A stretch of 64,000 bases of DNA from Vibrio campbellii CAIM 519 = NBRC 15631 = ATCC 25920 (GCF_002163755.1 NZ_CP015863.1:1116001-1180000), one strand, 5' to 3'; shown: positions 45,317 to 54,109, counted from the first letter of the stretch. Numbers and translations: made by a program. The notes: generated by a model not told the origin, from the letters alone.

Positions 45317-46005
45317 TAAGCGTTTCCGTTTTGTACTTGAGCAGGGCGAACTTTATTCATAACCCATTTTGCGATGATTGGGAACAAACCAAGTAACGCA
45401 AATGACGCTAATACGGTCGGCGACACAATACCTGATAGGCTATCAATGGTGGCGAGTTGAGTACCAGCGTTTAAGTACACGGCAGTGCCTGGCAGCATAC
45501 CGATTTGGCTGGTTAAGTAAAAACGCGCAATGGTCATCGGTGTTAACCCCATCAATAAGTTGATAAGGAAAAACGGAAAAACAGGAATCAAGCGCAGAGA
45601 AAACAGGTAAAAGGCACCATCTTTTTCAACGCCTTGGTTAATCGCACTCAGTTTACTCCCAAATTTGCTTTGTACCCATTCTCTCAATAGGTAACGGCTA
45701 CTCAAGAAAGCAATCGTAGCGCCGATGGTGCTGGCAAAAGAAACCAACAATAAGCTAGTCCAAAAACCAAACAAAGCAGCACCGAGCAGGGTAACGACAG
45801 CTGCGCCTGGAATCGAAAACGCAGTGATGGCGATATAAGCAAAGAAATAGGTCGCGGCGGCGTATATGAAGTTTTGGTCAATAAAGCTATTTAACGCCTC
45901 TTGTTGTGCTTTTGCATTTTCTAGGGTTAGGTATTGGCCAAAATTTACACCTAAAAAGAGGATGGTCGCGACTAGGATCAGTCCTAAAATCATTTTCTTA
46001 TTCAT
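45316..46005 (-). CDS. TVP38/TMEM64 family membrane protein (VTT domain)
   Basis: 229 residues with five or six membrane segments and the family motif FSIPGAAVVTLLGAALFGFWTSLLLVSFASTIGATIAFLSSRYLLREWV followed by FPFFLINLLMGLTPM. VTT/DedA-type proteins act in lipid scrambling or transport; members are proposed to move undecaprenyl phosphate or phospholipids, but substrate cannot be read here. It shares one base with the DUF2007 gene downstream. Confidence 0.88.
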   Translation of the reverse strand: MNKKMILGLILVATILFLGVNFGQYLTLENAKAQQEALNSFIDQNFIYAAATYFFAYIAITAFSIPGAAVVTLLGAALFGFWTSLLLVSFASTIGATIAFLSSRYLLREWVQSKFGSKLSAINQGVEKDGAFYLFSLRLIPVFPFFLINLLMGLTPMTIARFYLTSQIGMLPGTAVYLNAGTQLATIDSLSGIVSPTVLASFALLGLFPIIAKWVMNKVRPAQVQNGNA

Positions 46006-46068
46006 ATCAATTGCTCCGTTTGGCTTCTTAAATAATAAGACAGAATGGAATAAGAAAAAATTTCAAAA

Positions 46069-46097
46069 AAAAACCGCAGCGTGAAAACTGCGGCTTT
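46069..46097 (-). terminator. terminator after tfoY
   Basis: CCGCAG / CTGCGG stem with flanking A and T pairs and one mismatch; the minus-strand side ends in a run of T. It lies about 30 bases past the tfoY stop. Confidence 0.8.
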
Positions 46098-46125
46098 TAC
46101 TCAATGTCATACTGATATGAACGCG

Positions 46126-46716
46126 CTACGGGAGAGCACTCATCAATTCTTCTCGGCGAGACTGAGGTACGACGCTCCAATGTGTACCGTTGATTGCGCC
46201 CTCTAGTGCCCACAACAACTCAAGGCTTACCGTTGAGGCATGCGTATCTTGGATTGCTTTGTAAGCGTTTAAGGCACCTTCTTCTTCTAGCTGCTCGACA
46301 GAGTCAATGCCTGCTTTCTTCAACATACGTTCAGTTGCTAGGCGAAGGTTCGGAAGGTCTTTCAATCGGTTAGGTTTGGTGCTCGCTTGTTGCTTTTTCT
46401 CTTGCTTAGCGGTCTCTAGAGATTGCTTTGCAACTTCAATCAAGCGATCGGTTGAATCCCATAGATCATTAGAAATCGCATAGTATTTCGTAACAACTGG
46501 GAAACCACGTTTTTTGTAGACGTACGGTTTTAGTCCTTGAGTCTCGAAGTCAGAAGATGTTTGTCGGTCAGCTCGAATGTGAAGTTGGTTGTTTACGACT
46601 AGCGCAAACATCGTTTCATCAGCGAAGAGCCCGAAGCCGCCAAACATTGAGCGCGACTTGATATTACCAAGTGCCTCAAACAGCTTCATTGAGTCTTTGA
46701 GTATCGGTTTATCCAT
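46126..46716 (-). CDS. tfoY: TfoX/Sxy family regulator TfoY
   Basis: 196 residues: N-terminal TfoX_N domain (KSRSMFGGFGLFADETMFALVVNNQLHIRAD) and C-terminal TfoX_C helix-hairpin (DLPNLRLATERMLKKAGIDSVEQL). It resembles V. cholerae TfoY (VC1722), which promotes type VI secretion and motility rather than competence, not TfoX. The Vc2-type c-di-GMP riboswitch directly upstream and the purR-torD-torR neighbours are the same as around VC1722. This supports TfoY over TfoX. Confidence 0.92.
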   Translation of the reverse strand: MDKPILKDSMKLFEALGNIKSRSMFGGFGLFADETMFALVVNNQLHIRADRQTSSDFETQGLKPYVYKKRGFPVVTKYYAISNDLWDSTDRLIEVAKQSLETAKQEKKQQASTKPNRLKDLPNLRLATERMLKKAGIDSVEQLEEEGALNAYKAIQDTHASTVSLELLWALEGAINGTHWSVVPQSRREELMSALP

Positions 46717-46830
46717 GGTGTGTTATCTCGGTGTAATTAATATTACGCCACCAAAAATCAGGTCCGAGAGATTAGCAAATGCATGCAGACACAATGTCAT
46801 TAAAGGGTAAACTCACTTAATGCATATTTG

Positions 46831-46925
46831 CCATCGGTAACCCCGCTACCTTCCATCTAATTCGATGGTTCAGGCCGGAGGCTTTGCGTCCCACCCTTTC
46901 GAATGGTTTGCCCTGTGCGTGACCA
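46831..46925 (-). ncRNA. c-di-GMP-I (GEMM-I) riboswitch, Vc2 type, upstream of tfoY
   Basis: The minus strand reads GGTCACGCACAGGGCAAACC, then GTGGGACGCAAAGCCTCCGG, a variable P3-like segment (CCATCGAATTAGATGG), and GGTAGCGGGGTTACCGATGG. These are the conserved blocks of the c-di-GMP-I aptamer, almost identical to the crystallised V. cholerae Vc2 RNA, including the GCAAA tetraloop-like stretch and the receptor helix. It lies about 115 bases upstream of the tfoY ATG. It should couple TfoY synthesis to cellular c-di-GMP. The expression platform is not clear to me. Confidence 0.95.
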
Positions 46926-47159
46926 TTTGAGAATACTTCGTATATTGAATTAACATCACGTTTCAAGTACCAAAGTGTGATCTTGGTTCAGTTAATAGTG
47001 CTATTTTGGTGTGTTTAGTTTCATATTTTGGACTGCTTAATTGCCATACTAAAGCTTGATGTAGGAAATGGGCTACAAGTGAGTTAAAACAGCAACTTAT
47101 CTTAGCTTTTGATTGTATAAGCGATGTCGAATGTTTCAAAAAAGTTATTTTACGCAATA

Positions 47160-47185
47160 AAAAAGCGCCCCGAAGAGCGCTTTAT
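47160..47185 (-). terminator. terminator after purR
   Basis: Stem AAAGCGC / GCGCTTT with loop CCCGAAGA-like, flanked by A residues that give the minus-strand transcript a T tract. It lies 18 bases past the purR stop. Confidence 0.85.
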
Positions 47186-47201
47186 AAAAATTGAGGTGAA
47201 A

Positions 47202-48206
47202 TTAGTTCAATTTCTTAACTGTATTGCGAACTACGATCTCTGGCTGCATCTCAAACACACGCTTTTCGTGCTCTTTGTCTTTGATGCGCTCTAGTAGAAT
47301 TTCAAACGCGTTTTTACCCACACGACGTTTCGGTTGGTGGATCGTTGTTAGCGGCGGTGAGAAGTACTCAGCAAGCTCAATGTTGTCGTAGCCGATAACG
47401 GAGATGTCATCTGGTACTTTGATGCCATTTTGTTGTAGACGGCTCATCAACCCTAACGCCATTGTATCGTTAAAGCAGAATACAGCAGTTGGGCGTTTTT
47501 CCATTGCAGTGATGTTGTCTGCAGCAAGTACTGCTGTATCACACTCGAAGTTACCTTCAAGAACCCAATCTTCGTTTATTGCAAGATTTGCTTCAGCCAT
47601 TGCACGACGGTAGCCTGCGATACGCTCTTGGCACGCTGCCTTTTCAAAGTGGCCACTCAAACATGCGATGTCAGTATGACCGTTGTCGATCAGGTATTTC
47701 GTCGCGATGTAACCGCCTTCTTCTGAGTTATCAATGATCTTATCTGCCTGTGAGCTTTCTGGGCCCCAGTCCATTACCACTTTAGGAATGTCTGAATGGC
47801 GATCAAGCATCTCTTTTAGCTCTTCCGTCAAGTCAGAACACATTACTAGGATGCCGTCTACGCGTTTCTCAGCAAGCATGCGGATGTAGTCACGTTGTTT
47901 CTCGTAGATACCACCAGTGTTACATAAGATCAGTGTGTAACCTTGACGGTAACAGTAGCTTTCAACACCATCGATCACTTCAGAGAAGAATAGGTTGGTT
48001 GATTGAGTAACTAACATACCGATAGTACGAGTAGAGTTGCATTTCAAACTACGAGCAACAGCACTTGGCGCGTAATTGAGCTCATCCACTGCTTTCATTA
48101 CTTTTTCTTGAGTGGTCTCTGCAACAAAGCGAGTTTTGTTAATTACGTGCGAAACTGTTGTGGTAGAAACGCCGGCTAAGCGAGCAACGTCTTTAATAGT
48201 GGCCAT
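47202..48206 (-). CDS. purR: purine repressor PurR (LacI family)
   Basis: 334 residues. The helix-turn-helix MATIKDVARLAGVSTTTVSHVINKTRFV is the PurR form, followed by the hinge NYAPSAVARSLK and the sugar-binding-like ligand domain TRTIGMLVTQSTNLFFSEVIDGVE that binds hypoxanthine or guanine. The ATG at 48206 is chosen; the open frame runs 31 codons further with no homology. It sits alone, between tfoY and torD. Confidence 0.94.
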   Translation of the reverse strand: MATIKDVARLAGVSTTTVSHVINKTRFVAETTQEKVMKAVDELNYAPSAVARSLKCNSTRTIGMLVTQSTNLFFSEVIDGVESYCYRQGYTLILCNTGGIYEKQRDYIRMLAEKRVDGILVMCSDLTEELKEMLDRHSDIPKVVMDWGPESSQADKIIDNSEEGGYIATKYLIDNGHTDIACLSGHFEKAACQERIAGYRRAMAEANLAINEDWVLEGNFECDTAVLAADNITAMEKRPTAVFCFNDTMALGLMSRLQQNGIKVPDDISVIGYDNIELAEYFSPPLTTIHQPKRRVGKNAFEILLERIKDKEHEKRVFEMQPEIVVRNTVKKLN

Positions 48207-48350
48207 AAATGATGTCCTGTATCGAGCTACTGAATACCGTAGTGAAGACAACCATACGTTTAGGGTCTTGCGCAAACCGAGCAACTGCAGAAAGGGCATT
48301 GCTGAGATATTTGGCAGCGGTTGTTCCGAAATCGGTATAAAAATGTTTGT

Positions 48351-48366
48351 AGCAACATTTGTTGCT
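48351..48366. promoter_or_regulatory. candidate LacI-family operator upstream of purR
   Basis: AGCAACA-TT-TGTTGCT, a perfect 7-bp inverted repeat about 145 bases upstream of the purR ATG. The half-site AGCAAC resembles LacI-family sites; it does not fit the PurR consensus ACGCAAACGTTTGCGT exactly. Autoregulation is a possibility. Confidence 0.4.
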
Positions 48367-48609
48367 GAAACGCCTATTCCTGTCTTACATAAATGAGAAA
48401 TAGGTCAGCAATCATGTTAAGAAAACACGAAAACCGCTATATTTCAGCGGTTTACATATAAATCATATTTAATCGTTTGCGCTCACATTTTAGACTGATG
48501 TGGGCAGACTGGCAATATTTTCAGCGGTTGTTTTGTGCCTTTGAGGTCACATTTTAACGGCTAAATTTGTTGGGTTTCTATGAGCCAGATTAAAAATAAA
48601 CGAATAAAA

Positions 48610-48637
48610 TAGGGAGCCTAAATAGCAGGCTCCCTAA
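48610..48637 (-). terminator. terminator after torD
   Basis: Stem TAGGGAGCCT / AGGCTCCCTA with loop AAATAGC; the left flank AAAAT gives a short T tract on the minus strand. It lies just past the torD stop. Confidence 0.82.
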
Positions 48638-48649
48638 AATAGGCGGCAA

Positions 48650-49297
48650 TTATTCACCAAGAAGGTAGGTGCTGTCCAGTTTACAGAATGCAATTAATAG
48701 TTGCGCAACGCTAACATAGAAGCCAAATTCATCGAATTGCTTACATTTAGCAGCAAACTGAGGCAACCAAGTCATAAGGTGCTGCTGGATGAATTCGTTC
48801 TGTTTCTCGAACGCTTCTTCCATATGCTTTTCTTGCTCTAGTTCGTTTGAGCGAATGATCATGTTGCCTAAGAAATCCAGCTCTACCGCTAAGTGGTCTG
48901 CTGGTTCTTTAAGGTTTTCGTCTACCTGCACGCCAAAATCAGCCATCAGCTTTTCCATCTCTTCTGCTGGTTTATCATTTAGCAGGCCAGATTTACCGAT
49001 GTACATAGAGGCGTAAGGCAGTGCGCCGTGTTTTTCTGTTTTAAGGAAAAGTTCGCAGAAGTCTGCAGCTAATTCTAGCTGAGCGTCTTCACGATCTTGT
49101 TGGCGGTTGAGTGCATCAACAAGGGTATCAACGGCTGGTTTCAGTGATTCATTTTCACCAAGGCCGGCTAAAAAGCTTCGAATTTCAACACTGTGGTAGG
49201 CTTCCAATTCATTTTCTGTCAGCTCTTTTGCGAACAGACTAGAAAACCACCAATAGATCTCGGCGCGTTTTTCGTTAAAAGCTTTCACTTCTTGCAT
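48650..49297 (-). CDS. torD: TorD chaperone for TMAO reductase
   Basis: 215 residues from the ATG at 49297 (MQEVKAFNEKRAEIYWWFSSLF), with AGGAGC upstream. The TorD/DmsD family pattern is visible: AEIYWWFSSLFAKELTENEL, ELAADFCELFLKTEKHGALPYASMYIG and EPADHLAVELDFLGNMI. It binds the Tat signal of the molybdoenzyme TorA before cofactor insertion. It is divergent from torR, but torA and torC are not in the window. Confidence 0.92.
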   Translation of the reverse strand: MQEVKAFNEKRAEIYWWFSSLFAKELTENELEAYHSVEIRSFLAGLGENESLKPAVDTLVDALNRQQDREDAQLELAADFCELFLKTEKHGALPYASMYIGKSGLLNDKPAEEMEKLMADFGVQVDENLKEPADHLAVELDFLGNMIIRSNELEQEKHMEEAFEKQNEFIQQHLMTWLPQFAAKCKQFDEFGFYVSVAQLLIAFCKLDSTYLLGE

Positions 49298-49530
49298 TTT
49301 TTTGCTCCTGAATGATTCTCCCTTAAGTGTAAACAATTAAGATGAATAGCAGTAACTATAATTGTTATGCTTTGTGGGAAAATATTCGTAGTTATGTATG
49401 GCCGTAAATAAACTTGCTTTGAATCAATAAAATCGCAAAATCTTGCATTTTAATGGTTCCACGACTAGAAATGTTACTAGTTATGAATAGAATACGTCTT
49501 GGATAATAAAAAAGACAGAAAGTGGTGTAA
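49298..49530. promoter_or_regulatory. torD-torR divergent region with repeated ATGAATAG
   Basis: About 230 bases between divergent torD and torR. The octamer ATGAATAG occurs at 49342-49349 and 49493-49500, each close to a start. It resembles the complement of the E. coli TorR box (CTGTTCATAT). This is a candidate for TorR binding on both promoters; no experiment is implied. Confidence 0.45.
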
Positions 49531-50244
49531 ATGAGCTATCACGTATTAGTCGTAGAAGATGATGTTGTAACTCGTAGTAAGCTTGCGGGCTATTTCCAAA
49601 ACGAAGGCTACAAAGTCAGTGAAGCAGAAAGTGGCGCAGAGATGCGTGAAGTGCTGCAAGGTGGCGATGTAGATTTAATTATGCTGGATATTAACTTGCC
49701 CGGCGAAGACGGCCTGATGCTTACGCGTGAATTACGCAGCCAATCAGATATCGGCATCATATTAGTGACAGGACGCACGGATAGCATTGACAAAATCGTT
49801 GGCCTAGAAATGGGCGCAGACGATTATGTGACAAAGCCTTTTGAACTAAGGGAATTACTGGTTCGCGTTAAGAACTTGCTATGGCGCATCTCTGCGGCTC
49901 GCAACGGTTCTCAAAAAGCAGCCAGCGACACTAATGAAGAACACATTGTGCGCTTCGGTGAGTGGACGTTTGATATTCAACGTCGTGCTCTAAGCCGCAA
50001 TGGTGAGCCAGTGAAACTAACGAAAGCAGAATATGAGCTGTTAGTTGCATTGTCTTCGTACCCAAATCAGGTACTTAGCCGTGAGCGTATTTTGAATATG
50101 ATCAGCCACCGAGTGGATGCGCCAAACGATCGTACTATCGACGTTTTGATTCGCCGCATGCGAGCTAAGATGGAGTTTGACCCTAAGAACCCACAAATCT
50201 TTGTGACGGTTCACGGTGAAGGCTACATGTTCGCTGGTGACTAA
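49531..50244 (+). CDS. torR: response regulator TorR
   Basis: 237 residues: receiver domain with phospho-Asp D53 (LIMLDINLPGEDGLMLTRELR), acidic pair EDD near residue 10, and LVTGRTDSIDKIVGLEMGADDYVTKPFELRELLVRVKNLLWRI, followed by an OmpR-type winged helix (LTKAEYELLVALSSYPNQVLSRERIL...IDVLIRRMRAK). Closest to E. coli TorR, which activates TMAO respiration. The presence of torD alongside supports this over ArcA. Sensor TorS and TorT are not in the window. Confidence 0.93.
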   Translation: MSYHVLVVEDDVVTRSKLAGYFQNEGYKVSEAESGAEMREVLQGGDVDLIMLDINLPGEDGLMLTRELRSQSDIGIILVTGRTDSIDKIVGLEMGADDYVTKPFELRELLVRVKNLLWRISAARNGSQKAASDTNEEHIVRFGEWTFDIQRRALSRNGEPVKLTKAEYELLVALSSYPNQVLSRERILNMISHRVDAPNDRTIDVLIRRMRAKMEFDPKNPQIFVTVHGEGYMFAGD

Positions 50245-50257
50245 ATCATCGCAGTAA

Positions 50258-50289
50258 AGAAAAAGGAGAGCACTGGCTCTCCTTTTTTG
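50258..50289. terminator. terminator between torR and elyC
   Basis: Stem AAAAGGAGAGC / GCTCTCCTTTT with loop ACTG, followed by T. Positioned between convergent genes. Confidence 0.9.
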
Positions 50290-50350
50290 TGTCTGTCATT
50301 TTTGTAGCGCAATCTGGCGTAAGATGCTTGCTAGCTATTAAACGCTGTTT

Positions 50351-51157
50351 CTATGGCTGCAATATTTCAGGATCTTCCATTTCAACCATTGGTGTTTGAC
50401 CGACGTTGTCGCGCAGCTTTTGCCATAACCCACCAAGGTATTCATACCAGTAGAGTTCGGTTTGCTCTAGGTAGCGTGCTTTTGGTGCGTATTTCTGCCA
50501 TGGCTGCTCGATGTCATCAATCGCCATAAAGTTCGTTGGTGCTGGGATTGGTTTAATACCCGCAGCGTTGAACTCATACAAAGCACGTTTCATGTGGCTA
50601 GCAGAAGTCACTAACACAATATCTTTTTGTTTTACGAAGGCTGCCGCTTGGCGTGCTTCTTCCCAGGTGTCTTTCGCGTCTTCCAACAAAATGATATCGG
50701 ATTTGGCTACACCAAGAGAAAGCGCAACGTTCGCCATCATACGAGCATGGCTTATTTCAGAGCCGCCAGCGTAGCCAGACAGAATGAGTTTTGCACCTGG
50801 GTACATACGCAAAATACGAATGCCTTCGGTGAGTCGCATCAGTGATGTGCGACTTAATTGAGAAGTGGGTGGGATCTCATTGTCCACCACATGGCCGTTA
50901 CCGAGCACCATGACATAGTCAACAGTACCAGAAACAGGTAAAAACGCTTTGTACTCGCGCTCAAGAGGCATTAACAGCTTGGTTGAAACAGGTTGAAAGG
51001 CAACAAGAAAAATGCCGACGAAAGAGAATAGAACGACAAAGCAGCCAGTTTTACGTTTTGTGGTAAAACTAATGAGAGCAAGACCTAACAAGCCTATGAT
51101 TAACAATGCCGGAAGTGGCATAAGCAAGGCAGACATTACTTTTTTCAGCTCAAACAT
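50351..51157 (-). CDS. elyC: envelope biogenesis factor ElyC (DUF218)
   Basis: 268 residues. Two N-terminal membrane segments, then a periplasmic DUF218 domain: VDYVMVLGNGHVVDN, GAKLILSGYAGG and VTSASHMKRALYEF. E. coli ElyC has the same domain and length and is needed for peptidoglycan synthesis at low temperature. E. coli also has elyC divergent from cmoM-mukFEB, exactly as here. Confidence 0.9.
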   Translation of the reverse strand: MFELKKVMSALLMPLPALLIIGLLGLALISFTTKRKTGCFVVLFSFVGIFLVAFQPVSTKLLMPLEREYKAFLPVSGTVDYVMVLGNGHVVDNEIPPTSQLSRTSLMRLTEGIRILRMYPGAKLILSGYAGGSEISHARMMANVALSLGVAKSDIILLEDAKDTWEEARQAAAFVKQKDIVLVTSASHMKRALYEFNAAGIKPIPAPTNFMAIDDIEQPWQKYAPKARYLEQTELYWYEYLGGLWQKLRDNVGQTPMVEMEDPEILQP

Positions 51158-51271
51158 ACGAAAATAGTCCGAAAAAACATCAATTGATTATAAAAATGAG
51201 GTTGACCCTCTTTATTCCTGCTTTCCTTGTGACAGAATAGCGGCACAATCCGATATGATAACCCAGCAGAA

Positions 51272-52063
51272 GTGACAGAAGACCGCAATTTCGACGATAT
51301 CGCCCACAAATTTGCAAAAAATATTTACGGCTCCGATAAAGGGGAGATCCGTCAAATCATTGTGTGGGAAGATTTTCTACAGATTCTAAGTGAATTAGGC
51401 GCCGACCATCAAGCTCTACAAGTCCTTGATGCTGGTGGTGGTTTAGCACAAATGTCGCAAAAGCTTGCTAAGCTCGGACATCATGTCGCTTTATGTGATC
51501 TATCTTCGGAAATGCTGCAACTAGCGAAACAGGATATTGAAAAAAACGGTTTGCTTGAGCAGTATCGCCTGATTCATTCGCCTGTCCAATCCATTGGTGA
51601 TCACATGGAAGCGCAGGTGGACCTTGTCATGTTCCATGCTGTCATGGAGTGGTTGGTAGACCCGAAAACCGCACTCGAAACCGTTTTGGAACAGGTCAAG
51701 CCGGGGGGCATCGCTTCGGTTATGTTCTATAACCACCACGGCTTAGTCTATAAAAATGTGGTTTGTGGCAACATTCCTCATGTTTTAGACGGCATGCCTC
51801 ACCGAAAAAGATTTAAACTACAGCCACAAAAAGGCCTAAAACCCGAAGAGGTCTATCAATGGATAGAAGATTCTGGTTTTAGTATTTGTGGAAAATCTGG
51901 TATTCGTTCATTCAGTGATTACATAGGCAATATGGAATACATGGGCGATTACGAGTTTGAAGATGTGTTGGCGCTAGAAAAACAACTTTGTCGACAAGAG
52001 CCATACCTCTCATTAGGCCGCTATATTCATGTGTGGGCTAAGAAGAACGATAAACAGGAATAA
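51272..52063 (+). CDS. cmoM: tRNA 5-carboxymethoxyuridine methyltransferase CmoM
   Basis: 263 residues. SAM-binding motif VLDAGGGLAQMSQKLAKLGHHVALCDLS, FHAVMEWLVDP, and GRYIHVWAKK match E. coli CmoM (SmtA), which methylates cmo5U34 of some tRNAs. The start is GTG at 51272, beginning MTEDRNFDDIAHKFAKNIYG as in E. coli; the ribosome site is weak. It is two bases upstream of mukF, so it is first in the muk operon. Confidence 0.93.
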   Translation: MTEDRNFDDIAHKFAKNIYGSDKGEIRQIIVWEDFLQILSELGADHQALQVLDAGGGLAQMSQKLAKLGHHVALCDLSSEMLQLAKQDIEKNGLLEQYRLIHSPVQSIGDHMEAQVDLVMFHAVMEWLVDPKTALETVLEQVKPGGIASVMFYNHHGLVYKNVVCGNIPHVLDGMPHRKRFKLQPQKGLKPEEVYQWIEDSGFSICGKSGIRSFSDYIGNMEYMGDYEFEDVLALEKQLCRQEPYLSLGRYIHVWAKKNDKQE

Positions 52064-52065
52064 CG

Positions 52066-53403
52066 ATGAGTGAGATGACTCTCAATGCTGCAGAGCAACC
52101 AATCGATGAGTTGGTTGGCTGGGTAAAGCAGCACGATTTCTCGTTGAACCTGACCACTGAGCGACTGGCATTTTTGATTGCTATCGCAGTACTAAGTAAT
52201 GAAAGGTTCGATGAAGAATTGGGTGAAGGTGAATTGCACGACGCATTTGCCATCGTCACTCGACTTTTTGATGAGACGGGTGAAGCTTCGGCTTTCCGTG
52301 CGAACAATGCCATCAACGAGATGGTTAAGCAGCGCCTCATTAGCCGTTTTGTCAGTGAAATTACTGACGGAGCGAGCATTTACCGCTTGTCGCCATTAGC
52401 GATAGGGATAACCGACTACTACGTGCGCCATCGTGAGTTCTCGAAACTGCGTCTTTCTATCCAGCTATCCATGGTAGCGGATGAAATGGCGAAAGCGATT
52501 GAAGCGGCACAAAAGGGTGGCACTCCGGGCCACTGGAAGAAAAACGTTTACGGGATTTTGAAATATTCTGTAGGCGAAATCTTCGATCAAATTGACCTCA
52601 ACCAACGTGTGATGGATGAGCAACAACAATCTGTGAAACAACAGATTGCTGACCTGCTTAACAAAGACTGGCGTGAAGCGATCAACAACTGTGAAGCACT
52701 TCTGTCAGAAACATCCAGCACGTTGCGTGAACTTCAAGATACGCTGCAAGCTGCCAGTGATGAACTGCAAACTCAGATCCTAGACATCCAAGAAATTGTT
52801 TACGGCGATCCTGAGCTTGAGTTTATCGAAGAAGCCTTGTTTGGTCTGCAAATGAAGCTGGACCGAATCACAAGCTGGGGCCAGCAAGCGATCGACCTTT
52901 GGATTGGTTACGACCGACACGTGCACAAGTTTATCCGTACCGCGATCGATATGGATAAGAACCGTGCGTTTAGCTCGCGTCTACGCCAGTCCGTGAAAGA
53001 CTACTTTGATTCGCCTTGGTATCTGACTTATGCAGATGCGGAAAGGCTTTCTGACCTTCGTGATGAAGCCCTAGTACTGCGTGATGACGAGGTAACAGGT
53101 CAAGTTCCGATGGAAGTGGAATACGAAGAGTTTCAACAAGTCAATGATGAGTTGGCGGAGCGAATTGGTGACATGCTGAAAGCGCATAAAGACCAAGACG
53201 CACCAATTGATCTGAGCGTGGTACTGCGAGATTACCTTGCACAGCACCCATACACTCATCACTTTGATTTAGCTCGCATTGTCGTTGATCAGGCGGTACG
53301 TCTGGGTTATTCAGAATCCGACTACCAAGCTGTTCAGCCAGACTGGAAAGCAATCAACGAATTTGGGGCAAAGGTACAAGCGAATGTCATCGACCGATAC
53401 TAA
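52066..53403 (+). CDS. mukF: chromosome partition protein MukF (kleisin)
   Basis: 445 residues. N-terminal winged-helix dimer domain (PIDELVGWVKQHDFSLNLTTERLAFLIAIAVLSNERFDEELGEGEL), middle helical region (LLSETSSTLRELQDTL) that contacts the MukB neck, and a C-terminal head-binding domain. MukF is the kleisin of the MukBEF condensin and bridges MukB heads with MukE. It overlaps mukE by 20 bases. Confidence 0.96.
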   Translation: MSEMTLNAAEQPIDELVGWVKQHDFSLNLTTERLAFLIAIAVLSNERFDEELGEGELHDAFAIVTRLFDETGEASAFRANNAINEMVKQRLISRFVSEITDGASIYRLSPLAIGITDYYVRHREFSKLRLSIQLSMVADEMAKAIEAAQKGGTPGHWKKNVYGILKYSVGEIFDQIDLNQRVMDEQQQSVKQQIADLLNKDWREAINNCEALLSETSSTLRELQDTLQAASDELQTQILDIQEIVYGDPELEFIEEALFGLQMKLDRITSWGQQAIDLWIGYDRHVHKFIRTAIDMDKNRAFSSRLRQSVKDYFDSPWYLTYADAERLSDLRDEALVLRDDEVTGQVPMEVEYEEFQQVNDELAERIGDMLKAHKDQDAPIDLSVVLRDYLAQHPYTHHFDLARIVVDQAVRLGYSESDYQAVQPDWKAINEFGAKVQANVIDRY

Positions 53404-54109
53404 TGAATACATGTCAGAGAATCTGGCAAAAGCAATTTCTAACCCTCTGTTCCCAGCGCTAGATAGCATGCTTCGAGCAGGGCGTCATATCTCAAGTGAA
53501 GATCTAGATAACCACGCGTTGTTGTCGGATTTCGAACTTGAGCTTTCTTCTTTCTACCAACGCTACAACACCGAACTGGTGAAAGCGCCAGAAGGTTTCT
53601 TCTACCTTCGTCCTCGTTCAACGTCTCTGATTGGCCGCAGTGTGCTTTCTGAGCTGGATATGCTGGTGGGTAAGGTACTGTGTTTCCTTTACCTAAGCCC
53701 AGAGCGTCTTGCGCACGAAGGTATCTTCACTAACCAAGAGCTGTACGACGAACTGCTTGCACTAGCAGATGAAAATAAGCTGATGAAGCTAGTAACGAAC
53801 CGTGCGACTGGTTCAGACCTTGATAAAGAAAAGCTGTTTGAAAAAGTACGTACGTCACTTCGTCGTCTGCGCCGCCTAGGCATGATCATCAACATCGGTG
53901 AAACCGGTAAATTCAGCATCAGTGAAGCGGTATTCCGTTTTGGTGCCGATGTACGTGTTGGCGATGATATGCGTGAAGCGCAGCTACGCCTGATCCGTGA
54001 TGGTGAAGCGGTAGTGCACACCAAAGAACCAAGCCAAGGCAGCCTATTGTCTGAAGAAGATCAAGACGACCAAGCCCAAGAAGAAACAACAGAAGAGGGT
54101 GAAGCATGA
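53384..54109 (+). CDS. mukE: chromosome partition protein MukE
   Basis: 241 residues. It begins MSSTDTNEYMSENLAKAISN, matching E. coli MukE, so I take the ATG at 53384, inside the end of mukF; the longer frame to 53279 is antisense-free but unsupported. NPLFPALDSMLRAGRHISSEDLDNHALL, RAPEGFFYLRPRSTSLIGRSVLSELDMLVGKVLCFLYLSPERLA and FRFGADVRVGDDMREAQLRLIRDGEA are family sequences. The acidic C-terminal tail is usual. It overlaps mukB by four bases (ATGA). Confidence 0.96.
   Translation: MSSTDTNEYMSENLAKAISNPLFPALDSMLRAGRHISSEDLDNHALLSDFELELSSFYQRYNTELVKAPEGFFYLRPRSTSLIGRSVLSELDMLVGKVLCFLYLSPERLAHEGIFTNQELYDELLALADENKLMKLVTNRATGSDLDKEKLFEKVRTSLRRLRRLGMIINIGETGKFSISEAVFRFGADVRVGDDMREAQLRLIRDGEAVVHTKEPSQGSLLSEEDQDDQAQEETTEEGEA

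Larger units (their letters stand above)
48207..48649. other. region between purR and torD
   Basis: About 440 bases. It holds a palindrome (48351-48366), a hairpin AAACCGCT / AGCGGTTT (48431-48453) without a T tract on the minus side, and the torD terminator. No coding frame is convincing. Confidence 0.55.

Noticed and set aside
46126..46716. TfoX, the competence activator
   Set aside because: The Vc2-type riboswitch and the purR-torD-torR neighbours point to TfoY.
53279..53383. Longer N-terminus for mukE
   Set aside because: These codons lie within mukF in another frame; MSSTDTNEY matches known MukE starts.
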